A DNA stretch of 64,000 bases from Pseudodesulfovibrio cashew (GTDB lineage Bacteria > Desulfobacterota > Desulfovibrionia > Desulfovibrionales > Desulfovibrionaceae), in the NCBI RefSeq assembly GCF_009762795.1, contig NZ_CP046400.1, positions 3,238,501 to 3,302,500 of the forward strand. The letters are read 5' to 3'. Position numbers and translations under genes: made by a program. Shown here piece after piece: positions 1-7,380 of the stretch. The notes below the pieces were generated by a model. It worked only from the letters and a program-made list of their open reading frames with translations. It was not told the DNA's origin and did no database searches. Positions within the stretch are counted from its first letter, which is position 1, and each line of letters opens with the position of its first letter.

Positions 1-480
1 GAGGCCAACCCGGAAGCCCATCGCAAGACTACCGCCCTTGAAATATGGGAAGATACGGACGGCAAAGTGGACGCCTTTGTCGCAGGCGTTGGCACGGGCG
101 GCACCATCACCGGCGTGGGCGAGGTCCTCAAGAAAAAGAACCCCGCCGTCAAGGTGGTGGCCGTGGAACCGGATGCCTCCCCCGTGCTCTCCGGCGGAAA
201 ACCTGGCCCGCACACCATCCAGGGTATTGGCGCGGGCTTCGTACCCAAGGCCTTGAACACTGAAATCTACGACGAAGTCATCCGAATCAAGGGAGATGAT
301 GCCGTGGAAACCGCCAAGAAACTTCTGCGTCAAGAGGGCATCCTGTGTGGCATCTCCTCCGGAGCCAATTGCGCAGCCGCTCTGGAATTGGCCAACCGTT
401 CCGAGTACAAGGGGAAAATGATCGTCTTCGTGGTCTGTGACACCGGCGAACGCTATCTCAGCACCCCGCTTTTCGAGTAA
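1..480 (+). CDS. cysK: Cysteine synthase A, C-terminal part (5' end outside window)
   Basis: The frame is open from the first base, so only the last 159 residues are present. The visible part has the [10 protein letters not shown] phosphate-binding loop of the PLP fold (about residues 27-36 of the fragment) and the GISSGAN loop near the end, both typical of O-acetylserine sulfhydrylase. The PLP lysine lies upstream of the window. The enzyme makes cysteine from O-acetylserine and sulfide in the cytoplasm. The next gene, 9 bp downstream, makes O-acetylserine, so both steps of cysteine synthesis are co-transcribed. An ATG-less fragment starting inside the window is not the real start. Confidence 0.93.
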   Translation, partial: EANPEAHRKTTALEIWEDTDGKVDAFVAGVGTGGTITGVGEVLKKKNPAVKVVAVEPDASPVLSGGKPGPHTIQGIGAGFVPKALNTEIYDEVIRIKGDDAVETAKKLLRQEGILCGISSGANCAAALELANRSEYKGKMIVFVVCDTGERYLSTPLFE

Positions 481-489
481 GGATTTGTC

Positions 490-1410
490 ATGACCGAACA
501 AGAGTATTCCCTGGCCGACGTCGTGGCCCTGCTGGTGGAATCCGGCGACTCCGGCCCTGCGTCCCACCGCTACTCCGAAGACGCGCCCATGCCCTCCGTG
601 GAGATGCTCTCAGAGATTGTCGAGGCCCTGCGAACAGTGCTCTTCCCGGGCTATTTCGGGCCTTCGGAAGTAACCCCGGACACCATGCCCTATTACATAG
701 GCTCCACCCTGGATAGCGTCGAGCGCAAACTGGCGGACCAGATAAACCGTGGCTACTGTTTCGTCTGTGACAAGACATCCACAGAACGCTGCAAGGACTG
801 TCGGACCCGTTCCCGCGAGATGGCCCGCCGCTTCATCGGCAAGCTGCCCGCCATCCGTGAGCTGCTGCTCACCGACGTGGAAGCGGCCTACGACGGCGAC
901 CCCGCGGCGAAGACTCACGGAGAAACCATCTTCTGCTACCCGTCCATCCGGGCCATGACCAACCATCGCATCGCCCACGAGCTGTACGAACTCAAGGTGG
1001 ACATCATCCCGCGCATCATTGGCGAAATGGCGCACTCCGATACGGGTATCGACATCCACCCCGGAGCGACCATCGGCAAGTCGTTTTTCATGGACCACGG
1101 CACCGGCACCGTCATCGGCGAGACCTGTATTATCGGCGACAACGTCCGCGTCTACCAGGGCGTAACCTTGGGAGCCAAAAGCTTTCCTAAAGGAGAGGAC
1201 GAACGGCTCATCAAAGGGCTGCCCCGCCATCCACTGGTGGAGGACGACGTCATCGTCTATGCGGGTGCGACCATCCTGGGCCGCGTGACCATAGGCAAGG
1301 GCGCTGTCATCGGCGGTAACGTCTGGATCACCCGCGACGTGCCCGCAGGCTCCCAAATAGTACAGTCCCGGAGCATGAAACAGTCCTTTGTGGATGGTGC
1401 CGGCATTTAA
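490..1410 (+). CDS. cysE: Serine O-acetyltransferase with an extra four-cysteine motif
   Basis: This 306-residue protein transfers acetyl from acetyl-CoA to serine. Residues about 150-290 carry the left-handed beta-helix hexapeptide repeats, with the DIHPGATIG, DHGTG and YQGVTLGA blocks of the CysE/EpsC family. The N-terminal helical region is longer than in the short EpsC type. It contains four cysteines as C90-x2-C93-x7-C101-x2-C104, a spacing that suits a small metal site; that role is inference. AAGGA lies just ahead of the ATG. The gene follows cysK by 9 bp and ends before a strong hairpin terminator. Confidence 0.93.
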   Translation: MTEQEYSLADVVALLVESGDSGPASHRYSEDAPMPSVEMLSEIVEALRTVLFPGYFGPSEVTPDTMPYYIGSTLDSVERKLADQINRGYCFVCDKTSTERCKDCRTRSREMARRFIGKLPAIRELLLTDVEAAYDGDPAAKTHGETIFCYPSIRAMTNHRIAHELYELKVDIIPRIIGEMAHSDTGIDIHPGATIGKSFFMDHGTGTVIGETCIIGDNVRVYQGVTLGAKSFPKGEDERLIKGLPRHPLVEDDVIVYAGATILGRVTIGKGAVIGGNVWITRDVPAGSQIVQSRSMKQSFVDGAGI

Positions 1411-1434
1411 GCCCAGTTCACCCCAATGCTAACA

Positions 1435-1469
1435 AAAAGGGAAGGCGGAATGATTCCGCCTTCCCTTTT
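1435..1469. terminator. Bidirectional intrinsic terminator
   Basis: A 14-bp perfect stem (AAGGGAAGGCGGAA with its complement) around a TGA loop is flanked by an A-run on the left and a T-run on the right. It serves convergent cysE (plus) and the chemoreceptor gene (minus). Confidence 0.9.
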
Positions 1470-1492
1470 ACGTTTATATGAGAACAAAAGGA

Positions 1493-3232
1493 TCAGCCTG
1501 CGACCCGAACGTCGGCGGCGATGACGCCCCGCACCTGGCCTGCGGCATCCAAAAAGGGACCGGATACGGTGATGCAACTCTCGCCCGAGGCGGAGGAAAC
1601 ATAAACGTCCGAGACGTTGAAGGTCTTGGTGTTCATGACTTCGGAGAACCACGGCCGTTCACTCCAATTCGTGCCAACGGCCGATGAATCCTCGTTGAAA
1701 TCGGTAACTTTGCCCCCCATGTTACTGACGGTCTGTTTACCCTTATCATCAGTGATGTAGAGAAGTTCCAGGAAATCGTTCTCACGGAGTACGCGCCGCA
1801 TGACCTTCTCCTGTCGCTCGCGATTCTGGGACTGGATGTCCGGCGACGATGCCATCTTTGTAATGACATTCTGCACAGTCCCGTTGCCCACCAAGCGGAA
1901 GACGCCAGTCATGACCGCCAACTCCTCCACCTGCTCGGCCAGTTTGGCCACTGATTGCGTGGCTTCGAGCATGCCTTCGTCCGTTGCGCGGGAAATTGCG
2001 TGTACTTCGCTAATGGTCCGGGTTACCTCCTCGCTGGCCACGGACTGCTGGGATGCGGCTGAGGCGATGGACTGAATACGGTCCGCGCTGGTCCCTGCTA
2101 TGGTCACGATCTCGTCCAGGGCCTGCCCGGACTGCTGCGCCAGCGACGCGGCCTCGTCCGCCAGGCCGGTCATCTCCTGCACACCCTTCACGGTCAGCGA
2201 GACCTGTTCCTGAATACCGTCGATGGCCACTCCCACGTCCCGGGTAGCGTCCATGGTCTTTTCTGCCAACTTGCGCACCTCGTCCGCGACAACGGCAAAA
2301 CCGCGCCCGGCTTCGCCTGCTCGAGCCGCTTCGATGGCGGCGTTAAGGGCCAGCAGGTTGGTCTGATCCGCGATGTCGTTGATGACGCCCATGATTTTGC
2401 CTACACCTTCGGCCTGGGCTCCCAACCCGGTCACGCGTTCAGCCAGGGATTGCGAATTCCCGGATACAGAACTGATGGAATCCAGGGTCCGGGTCACGAC
2501 CTCTGCACCGCTGCGGGCGTACTCGCGGGTCTGACCGGCATCCTCAGCAGCAGCCTCGGCATTGATTGCGGCTTCGCTCACAGCGGCGTTCATCTGCTCC
2601 ATGGCGGAGACCGCACCTGAGATAAACTGCTGCTGATCCGCAGCGCCGGACTGGGCCCGATCCGTGGACTCGCCCAATCGGTTTGCCTCATCCCGGATTC
2701 CCTGCACCGCCGCTTCCAGGGTATGGGCGGCGGAAAGCAACCCGTGGCAACGAGCGGCTTCTCCCTGTTTCCTAGCCTGATCCGCTTGATTCAATGCGTC
2801 CCGAGCCTTTGACTCAGCTGCGGAAGCGACACTTTCGTTATCCGCAATAGTTTTTTCTAACTTGGCAATGAAACTGACAATTTGGTTCACTCCGCTTGCG
2901 GCTCCGCCAAATTTGTCAACTTCAACACCGTTCCGATCTTTACTCCCCGACTCCTGTGTCAAACGAATCAGTGAATCAGACAACAGACTCAATTTATTTG
3001 AGTAAAATGTCCTGACCAAAAGGACGGCGACGATTAGCGCAACGACGGCAATGACAGACACCGCCACCAGCATGGTAGTCAACCAATCCACTTTCTCTGA
3101 CAGAATTGTAACGTTTGTTTCAGCTCCCCAAGCCGGCAAAACGCATATCTGCAACAGCACAAAGGTGAAAAATCCCCATGCAAAACCAGCCGAATACGGC
3201 CTTCTTTTTCTTATCATTACAGTTTTTCCCAT
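1493..3232 (-). CDS. Methyl-accepting chemotaxis protein with C-terminal Cache-like sensor domain
   Basis: This 579-residue chemoreceptor has two hydrophobic segments (about 14-37 and 52-74) separated by a very short periplasmic stretch, so it has no room for a periplasmic ligand domain. A long coiled-coil MCP signalling domain follows, with the hallmark hairpin tip [15 protein letters not shown]. After it, residues about 455-579 form a Cache-type fold: [10 protein letters not shown], then the paired tryptophans in [23 protein letters not shown] and a C-terminal GVIAADV strand. The sensor would therefore lie in the cytoplasm. The start is ATG at 3232; an ATG 5 codons later is possible. A sigma-54-like promoter lies 30-50 bp upstream. 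The ligand is unknown. Confidence 0.88.
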   Translation of the reverse strand: MGKTVMIRKRRPYSAGFAWGFFTFVLLQICVLPAWGAETNVTILSEKVDWLTTMLVAVSVIAVVALIVAVLLVRTFYSNKLSLLSDSLIRLTQESGSKDRNGVEVDKFGGAASGVNQIVSFIAKLEKTIADNESVASAAESKARDALNQADQARKQGEAARCHGLLSAAHTLEAAVQGIRDEANRLGESTDRAQSGAADQQQFISGAVSAMEQMNAAVSEAAINAEAAAEDAGQTREYARSGAEVVTRTLDSISSVSGNSQSLAERVTGLGAQAEGVGKIMGVINDIADQTNLLALNAAIEAARAGEAGRGFAVVADEVRKLAEKTMDATRDVGVAIDGIQEQVSLTVKGVQEMTGLADEAASLAQQSGQALDEIVTIAGTSADRIQSIASAASQQSVASEEVTRTISEVHAISRATDEGMLEATQSVAKLAEQVEELAVMTGVFRLVGNGTVQNVITKMASSPDIQSQNRERQEKVMRRVLRENDFLELLYITDDKGKQTVSNMGGKVTDFNEDSSAVGTNWSERPWFSEVMNTKTFNVSDVYVSSASGESCITVSGPFLDAAGQVRGVIAADVRVAG

Positions 3233-3265
3233 AAGATTTAATGATCAATCCGGTTGAATCCCATA

Positions 3266-3281
3266 GGCAATTTCCGGACCA
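3266..3281 (-). promoter_or_regulatory. Sigma-54-type (-24/-12) promoter for the chemoreceptor gene
   Basis: On the minus strand TGGtcC-N5-TTGCc matches the RpoN consensus TGGCAC-N5-TTGC, with GG and GC exactly 12 bp apart. Transcription would begin near 3256, about 24 nt before the ATG. Such promoters need an upstream enhancer-binding protein, and a phased repeat array lies at the right distance upstream. Confidence 0.5.
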
Positions 3282-3329
3282 TTTGTATTCCGACCTCTCT
3301 CTGCCCGTTATCTATTCTCAAACTGCATC

Positions 3330-3411
3330 TCTAAAAAAAATCTAAATAATTTCTAAAATTTCAGCCATCTGAGCGTTTTCTAAATAAACTCTAGAAAATC
3401 TCTAACGCTAT
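3330..3411. repeat. Two triplets of 11-bp-phased TCTAAA-like units
   Basis: TCTAAA occurs at 3330, 3341 and 3352. After a 16-bp gap, TCTAAA, TCTAGA and TCTAAC occur at 3379, 3390 and 3401. Within each triplet the period is exactly 11 bp, about one helical turn, and A/T tracts follow each unit. The array lies 50-130 bp upstream of the sigma-54-like promoter, where enhancer sites are expected. It could alternatively be intrinsically curved DNA. No gene fits in 3233-3519. Confidence 0.75.
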
Positions 3412-3448
3412 CCCACTTCAAAAACAGAGATGCATCATGCAGAAAAAC

Positions 3449-3489
3449 AAAAAAAACAACGGCTCCGCGCAGGATGCGCAAGCCGTTGC
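3449..3489 (-). terminator. Intrinsic terminator after the small zinc-ribbon-like gene
   Basis: On the minus strand an AACGGCTTGCGC / GCGCGGAGCCGTT hairpin is followed by GTTTTTTTTG, 30 bp after the stop codon of the 80-residue gene. Confidence 0.8.
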
Positions 3490-3519
3490 CAGATGCTTGT
3501 CACGGAAAAGAGCGACAGG

Positions 3520-3762
3520 CTACAAAAAATCGGGATCAATACCGGCCTTACCACCAGCCAGGATGACCTTCATGTAGCGAATAGTCCTGTCGTCCACCGG
3601 AACTATGGGGAAATTCTCCCGACAGGCGTCGCACTGGGCCATAGCCGGACGCGACGGCGCGATGAGTGGCACCTCCCGGTCGCAATGCGGACAAGGGTAG
3701 AGAAAAATGAGTTCCATACCCGTGGGCTTCACAGGTGTCAGCGGCTTTTTCATATCGGACAT
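3520..3762 (-). CDS. Small two-CxxC (zinc-ribbon-like) protein of unknown function
   Basis: The 80-residue product has CPHC at residues 24-27 and CDAC at 44-47, the spacing of a small zinc ribbon, in a soluble protein without membrane segments. I do not recognise a named family. It follows gpmI by 4 bp on the same strand, so it is probably the last gene of the nitroreductase - rsfS - gpmI run, and a terminator follows it. Metal binding is inferred from the cysteine pairs only. A structural or regulatory zinc protein is the most that can be said. Confidence 0.75.
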   Translation of the reverse strand: MSDMKKPLTPVKPTGMELIFLYPCPHCDREVPLIAPSRPAMAQCDACRENFPIVPVDDRTIRYMKVILAGGKAGIDPDFL

Positions 3763-3766
3763 ACTT

Positions 3767-5299
3767 CTACCCTTTGGTTATGAGATTCCTGCCGGTCATG
3801 CCTTCAGGTTGGTCCACGCCCCACAAGGAAAGGATAGTGGGAGCAATATCACCGAGAATACCCTCGGACAGCGTCACCTCACCACAATTGTCCTCGATGT
3901 AGACCAGCGGCACCGGGTTGGTGGAGTGCGCCGTATGCGGAGTTCCATCCTCGGCAATCATTTGCTCGGCGTTGCCGTGGTCCGCTGTGAGCAGCACCCG
4001 CCCTCCCCGCTTGAGAACGGCGTCGACGATTCGGGCCACGCAACCGTCCACGGTGATGCAGGCCTTTTCCGCCGCCTCAATGATGCCGGTGTGCCCGACC
4101 ATGTCGAGATTGGCGAGATTACAGACGCACAAATCGTATTCCGGCATTTCGGCAATGAGCCGGTCCGCGACCTCGTCCGCGCTCATTTGTGGCTTCTGGT
4201 CATAGGTGGCCACCTCGCGCGGGGAAGGGATCATGATCCGGTCTTCCCCTTCGAAGGGCTCTTCCCGCCCGCAGTTAAGGAAATAGGTCACATGGGCGTA
4301 CTTCTCGGTCTCGGCAATGCGCAACTGTTTCATGCCAAGGCCGGACACGATTTCGCCCAGGGTCTGGTCATAGGATTCCGGCGGAAAGGCGTTGGGCATG
4401 GGAAAGGAGCTCTCATACCGGGTCATGGTGGCAAAGCCGGCCAATGCGGGCTTGGACTTTCGCTCGAATTCCTCGAAATCGTCTTCAAAAAGGGTGCGGC
4501 TGATTTCACGCGCCCGGTCCGCCCTGAAATTGAAAAAGAACACGCCGTCACCGTCACCGATACGGCCGTCTACCCCCTTAACCACACCTGGCTTGACGAA
4601 TTCGTCATTCTCGCCCGCATCATAAGAGGCCTGGATGCCGGAGAGCGGATCGTCCATCATGACGCCCTCTCCGTCCACCAGCGCCTTGTAGGCCACCTCC
4701 ACGCGCTCGAAGCGCTGGTCGCGGTCCATGGCCCAATAACGCCCCGAGACAGTGGCGATTGTTCCGACGCCGAGTTCCTCCATCTTCTTAATGAGCTGGC
4801 TTACGTAACCATACCCGCTGGCTGGCGGAGTGTCCCTGCCGTCCAGAAAAATGTGGAAGTAGACTTCCTCGATTCCCTGCGCTTTGACCGTTTCCAGCAC
4901 GGCATAAATATGATTTTGATGGCTGTGCACGCCGCCGTCAGAGACCAGCCCCATGAGATGCAGCCTGCCGCTACCAGCCTTGGTGCGAGCTATCAGATCA
5001 AGCAAAGCCTCATTTTTCGCGAACGTCCCGTCCTCGATGGCCATGTCGATGCGAGTCATGTCCTGATAAATGACACGCCCGCCGCCGATGTTCATATGCC
5101 CCACTTCGGAGTTGCCCATGAACCCGTCGGGCAGCCCGACCGACCTGCCCGAACAGGCCAGCTGGGTCATGGGATATTCCGCGAGCAACCGGTCTAGGTT
5201 CGGGGTGGCTGCATTGCGCACGCAATTCCCCTCGCCCTCCGGGGCAATGCCCCAGCCGTCGAGGATCAGCAACACGGTCTGTTTCGGCTCGGCCATCAT
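3767..5299 (-). CDS. gpmI: 2,3-bisphosphoglycerate-independent phosphoglycerate mutase
   Basis: This cytoplasmic enzyme interconverts 3- and 2-phosphoglycerate in glycolysis and gluconeogenesis using two Mn ions. At 510 residues it has the usual length. The alkaline-phosphatase-like fold is marked by LILDGWG at the N-terminus (metal Asp14) and GNSEVGHMNIG, in which Ser64 is the phosphorylated serine. The C-terminal TADHGNAE supplies further metal ligands. Two ATGs are adjacent (5299 and 5296) behind GGAGAG, and either may be used. rsfS ends 9 bp upstream, so the genes are likely co-transcribed. Confidence 0.97.
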   Translation of the reverse strand: MMAEPKQTVLLILDGWGIAPEGEGNCVRNAATPNLDRLLAEYPMTQLACSGRSVGLPDGFMGNSEVGHMNIGGGRVIYQDMTRIDMAIEDGTFAKNEALLDLIARTKAGSGRLHLMGLVSDGGVHSHQNHIYAVLETVKAQGIEEVYFHIFLDGRDTPPASGYGYVSQLIKKMEELGVGTIATVSGRYWAMDRDQRFERVEVAYKALVDGEGVMMDDPLSGIQASYDAGENDEFVKPGVVKGVDGRIGDGDGVFFFNFRADRAREISRTLFEDDFEEFERKSKPALAGFATMTRYESSFPMPNAFPPESYDQTLGEIVSGLGMKQLRIAETEKYAHVTYFLNCGREEPFEGEDRIMIPSPREVATYDQKPQMSADEVADRLIAEMPEYDLCVCNLANLDMVGHTGIIEAAEKACITVDGCVARIVDAVLKRGGRVLLTADHGNAEQMIAEDGTPHTAHSTNPVPLVYIEDNCGEVTLSEGILGDIAPTILSLWGVDQPEGMTGRNLITKG

Positions 5300-5308
5300 G
5301 CTCTCCGC

Positions 5309-5680
5309 TCAGGCTTCGAGTTCCACACGCGGAGCCTCGCCCCACATGCCTTCGAGGTTGTAAAAGTCGCGCAATTCATCAAGGAAGATATGTACCAGCA
5401 CGTCGTTGAGATCCACCAGAACCCACTCGCCGGTCTTCTGTCCTTCCATGGCCAGAAACTCGATGTTCTCCTCGGAGCATCGCTCCAGAATGTTTTCGGC
5501 CAGGGCCTTGGCGTGTTTCACGCCCCGGGCGGACACCACCACGGTTATATCCGTAACCGAGCTAAGGCCGGTCACGTCCATGATCACGATGTTCTCCGCC
5601 TGCTTGGCCTCAAGCCATTCGGCAACGAGCCTGGCCTTGTCCACACTGGGAATTTCACTGTATTTCTTATTTTTATTCAT
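5309..5680 (-). CDS. rsfS: Ribosomal silencing factor RsfS (Iojap family)
   Basis: The 123-residue protein carries the Iojap/RsfS core: a VTDITVVVSARG segment, a central helix, then EGQKTGEWVLVDLNDVLVHIF. The family binds ribosomal protein uL14 (L14) on the 50S subunit and blocks subunit joining in starved cells. I chose ATG at 5680 rather than the TTG one codon upstream. It sits between a nitroreductase gene (9 bp upstream) and gpmI (9 bp downstream). In many bacteria rsfS is next to nadD; here nadD is not nearby. Confidence 0.93.
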   Translation of the reverse strand: MNKNKKYSEIPSVDKARLVAEWLEAKQAENIVIMDVTGLSSVTDITVVVSARGVKHAKALAENILERCSEENIEFLAMEGQKTGEWVLVDLNDVLVHIFLDELRDFYNLEGMWGEAPRVELEA

Positions 5681-5689
5681 CAAGTTAAT

Positions 5690-6283
5690 TCAATCCTGTT
5701 TGTTCGGATACCGGCCCACCAGCAACTCGCCAACCGACCGCTTGGGCACGTGATGTTTGTCGTCCGAGGTGCGCCAATACTCGATTTTCCCGTCGGAGGG
5801 AAGCGGTTCTACCACGACCTCCTCGGCGGGGACGCCCAATGCCAGAACCAGGAGAATCTCGTAGCGCTCCTCCAAACCGAGGAGCTCGGCCAACTTTCCG
5901 CGCTTGATTGTACCGATGATGCAGCCGCCCAGTCCTTTTTCCGTCGCCGCCAGCATGATTGTCTGACAGGCGATACCGTGGTCGCAATGGGGAGTGGAGG
6001 CAATATCTCTGTCCAGGAGGATAACTACGTAAGCAGTAGGACGCTCGCCCTCTGCGGGACCGTCCCAGTCCTTGAGGTATCCGGCCCAGCCCAGCAGGGG
6101 AAAAATCTCCGCGCACTGATCCTGGTCGGCGGTTACCACATACTTGAGCGGTTGCTTGTTCATGGCCGACGGCATCAGCCGCACAGTATCCACCATATCG
6201 ACCAGATCCGCCACGTCCACTGGACGAGACTGATCGAAGATGCGCCGAGTCCGGTTTTTCGCAACCAATTCCTTAAAATTCAT
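5690..6283 (-). CDS. Nitroreductase family FMN-dependent oxidoreductase
   Basis: This 197-residue protein has the nitroreductase signatures: an N-terminal RTRRIFD motif that contacts the FMN phosphate, a central D-H-G-I-A-C-Q-T-I-M-L-A helix, and the GLGGCIIG loop. Such enzymes use NAD(P)H and FMN to reduce quinones, nitro compounds or flavins; the physiological substrate cannot be read from the sequence. The ATG at 6283 follows GGGAGGAAAG and was chosen over a longer frame without a ribosome site. It is first in a short minus-strand run with rsfS and gpmI. Confidence 0.9.
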   Translation of the reverse strand: MNFKELVAKNRTRRIFDQSRPVDVADLVDMVDTVRLMPSAMNKQPLKYVVTADQDQCAEIFPLLGWAGYLKDWDGPAEGERPTAYVVILLDRDIASTPHCDHGIACQTIMLAATEKGLGGCIIGTIKRGKLAELLGLEERYEILLVLALGVPAEEVVVEPLPSDGKIEYWRTSDDKHHVPKRSVGELLVGRYPNKQD

Positions 6284-6341
6284 CTTTCCTCCCTGGCAAC
6301 CTGTGATTTGTAAAGGACTTTGCCGCCCTCTGCAACGCCCA

Positions 6342-7088
6342 TTAACGGGGCCGGTCATTGAGACGCCAATCATATTCGAGATATTTGACTGTCGGTGTCT
6401 TCCCTTTCTCGGTCATTGCGTCCAACTTCTCCTTGAGACTCCCTCGGGCATATTGTTGAAGCCAACTCACGACATCCTCGGGGAAGTCCTTTGCATACCA
6501 TTTGAAAATCCGGCTCAGGTAAAGCTTTCCATTTTCCAGCCTGTTCCCTTCGGAATCGTTGATAAAGGTGATGGCTGCAACACGAAGCCGATCCTTCAAC
6601 GAATCAGCGACATACGGCTCCTCCGCCAAGGGCGGGCAACTTCGCGCCGAACAATTGAGAGCAAAATGGACCAGCGGCTCCTGGAAACGGGGTCGAAGGA
6701 TCTCGTGTTCCACGTGATCAAGGGAGACCAGTTCACCCTTCAACGGAACCACCTTCTGCTTCCACGGCGAAGAGAACCATCCGCCTATGTCCTTGATCGA
6801 AGACACGGGATAGTGGTCTACAACAAGACGCAATGTGGCCGCATTGTACAGATTGATGTAAAATGCCAGTTGACCTTCCCGCGACAGGGACTCGGGATCA
6901 ACTGTCCCCATACGGGAGAGGCTCTCGTCCAACAGCTTACGATTTTCCTTAAGCCCGGCATAGTCCACGCTTCCACCCCGGACGTACCGGTGCAGGACTT
7001 CGGCATATTCCGCTTGGCCGGGCGGCCCTGCCAGAGCCGCCTGCCATGACAGCAGGATACACATGGCTAAGAACATTGATTTTCGCAC
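6342..7088 (-). CDS. Exported DUF547 protein
   Basis: The 248-residue protein has a signal peptide (hydrophobic core about residues 6-20, cleaved after ALAG) and a DUF547 domain. Visible marks are YINLYNAAT, an ILRPRF motif followed by HFALNCSARSCPPL, and a C-terminal LEYDWRLND. The family is common in proteobacterial envelopes and related to papain-like and transglutaminase-like folds; no reaction is established to my knowledge. The start is GTG at 7088, because AAGGGGAAAG lies just ahead of it; an ATG four codons later is possible. It is divergent from paaK. Confidence 0.85.
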   Translation of the reverse strand: MRKSMFLAMCILLSWQAALAGPPGQAEYAEVLHRYVRGGSVDYAGLKENRKLLDESLSRMGTVDPESLSREGQLAFYINLYNAATLRLVVDHYPVSSIKDIGGWFSSPWKQKVVPLKGELVSLDHVEHEILRPRFQEPLVHFALNCSARSCPPLAEEPYVADSLKDRLRVAAITFINDSEGNRLENGKLYLSRIFKWYAKDFPEDVVSWLQQYARGSLKEKLDAMTEKGKTPTVKYLEYDWRLNDRPR

Positions 7089-7177
7089 GATCTTTCCCCT
7101 TTGTGCATGAAACCTACCATACTGGGACGCAAAAACCAGGAATTCCCGCAAGAGACATTCAAAACGGGACAAACCCC

Positions 7178-7206
7178 TTGACGCGGAAAGCGACATCGGA
7201 CAAACT
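7178..7206 (+). promoter_or_regulatory. Candidate sigma-70 promoter for the paaK leader
   Basis: TTGACG and CAAACT are separated by 17 bp. The -35 is good and the -10 is poor (3 of 6). The predicted start near 7213 falls just before the structured leader. Confidence 0.4.
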
Positions 7207-7223
7207 TCCGCCTATGCATAATC

Positions 7224-7334
7224 CCTGTAACCGACACGACTTTTGGTCTACGAGCCTCCGCTAGGAAGCTCGTGGAATTTCGTTACAGGACTCGCTGATA
7301 CAACCACGGGCTTCAGGGCTCCGTGGTTTTTTTT
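7224..7334 (+). promoter_or_regulatory. Structured RNA leader with terminator/antiterminator choice (candidate riboswitch or attenuator)
   Basis: CCTGTAAC (7224-7231) pairs with GTTACAGG (7282-7289) and closes a domain. Inside it, ACGAGC (7250-7255) pairs with GCTCGT (7268-7273). Twelve bases later AACCACGG (7302-7309) pairs with CCGTGGTT (7321-7328) and runs into a T-run, making an intrinsic terminator 47 bp before the paaK ATG. GCTCGTGG (7268-7275) can also pair over 8 bp, one G-U, with CCACGGGC (7304-7311), which would break the terminator. I match it to no known class. Confidence 0.6.
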
Positions 7335-7380
7335 CTTGTACGTCAGAGGGCTGAGGGAAGGCCCGCAAGGAGGAGAGAGG

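Noticed and set aside
3707..5197. Long plus-strand frame opposite gpmI
   Set aside because: Same GC-bias shadow; gpmI on the minus strand is complete with active-site motifs.
7243..7380. In-frame N-terminal extension of paaK through the leader, possibly a leader peptide with a Phe run
   Set aside because: It starts at TTG with no ribosome site, its Phe codons are the T-run of the terminator, and AAGGAGGAGAG marks ATG 7381.
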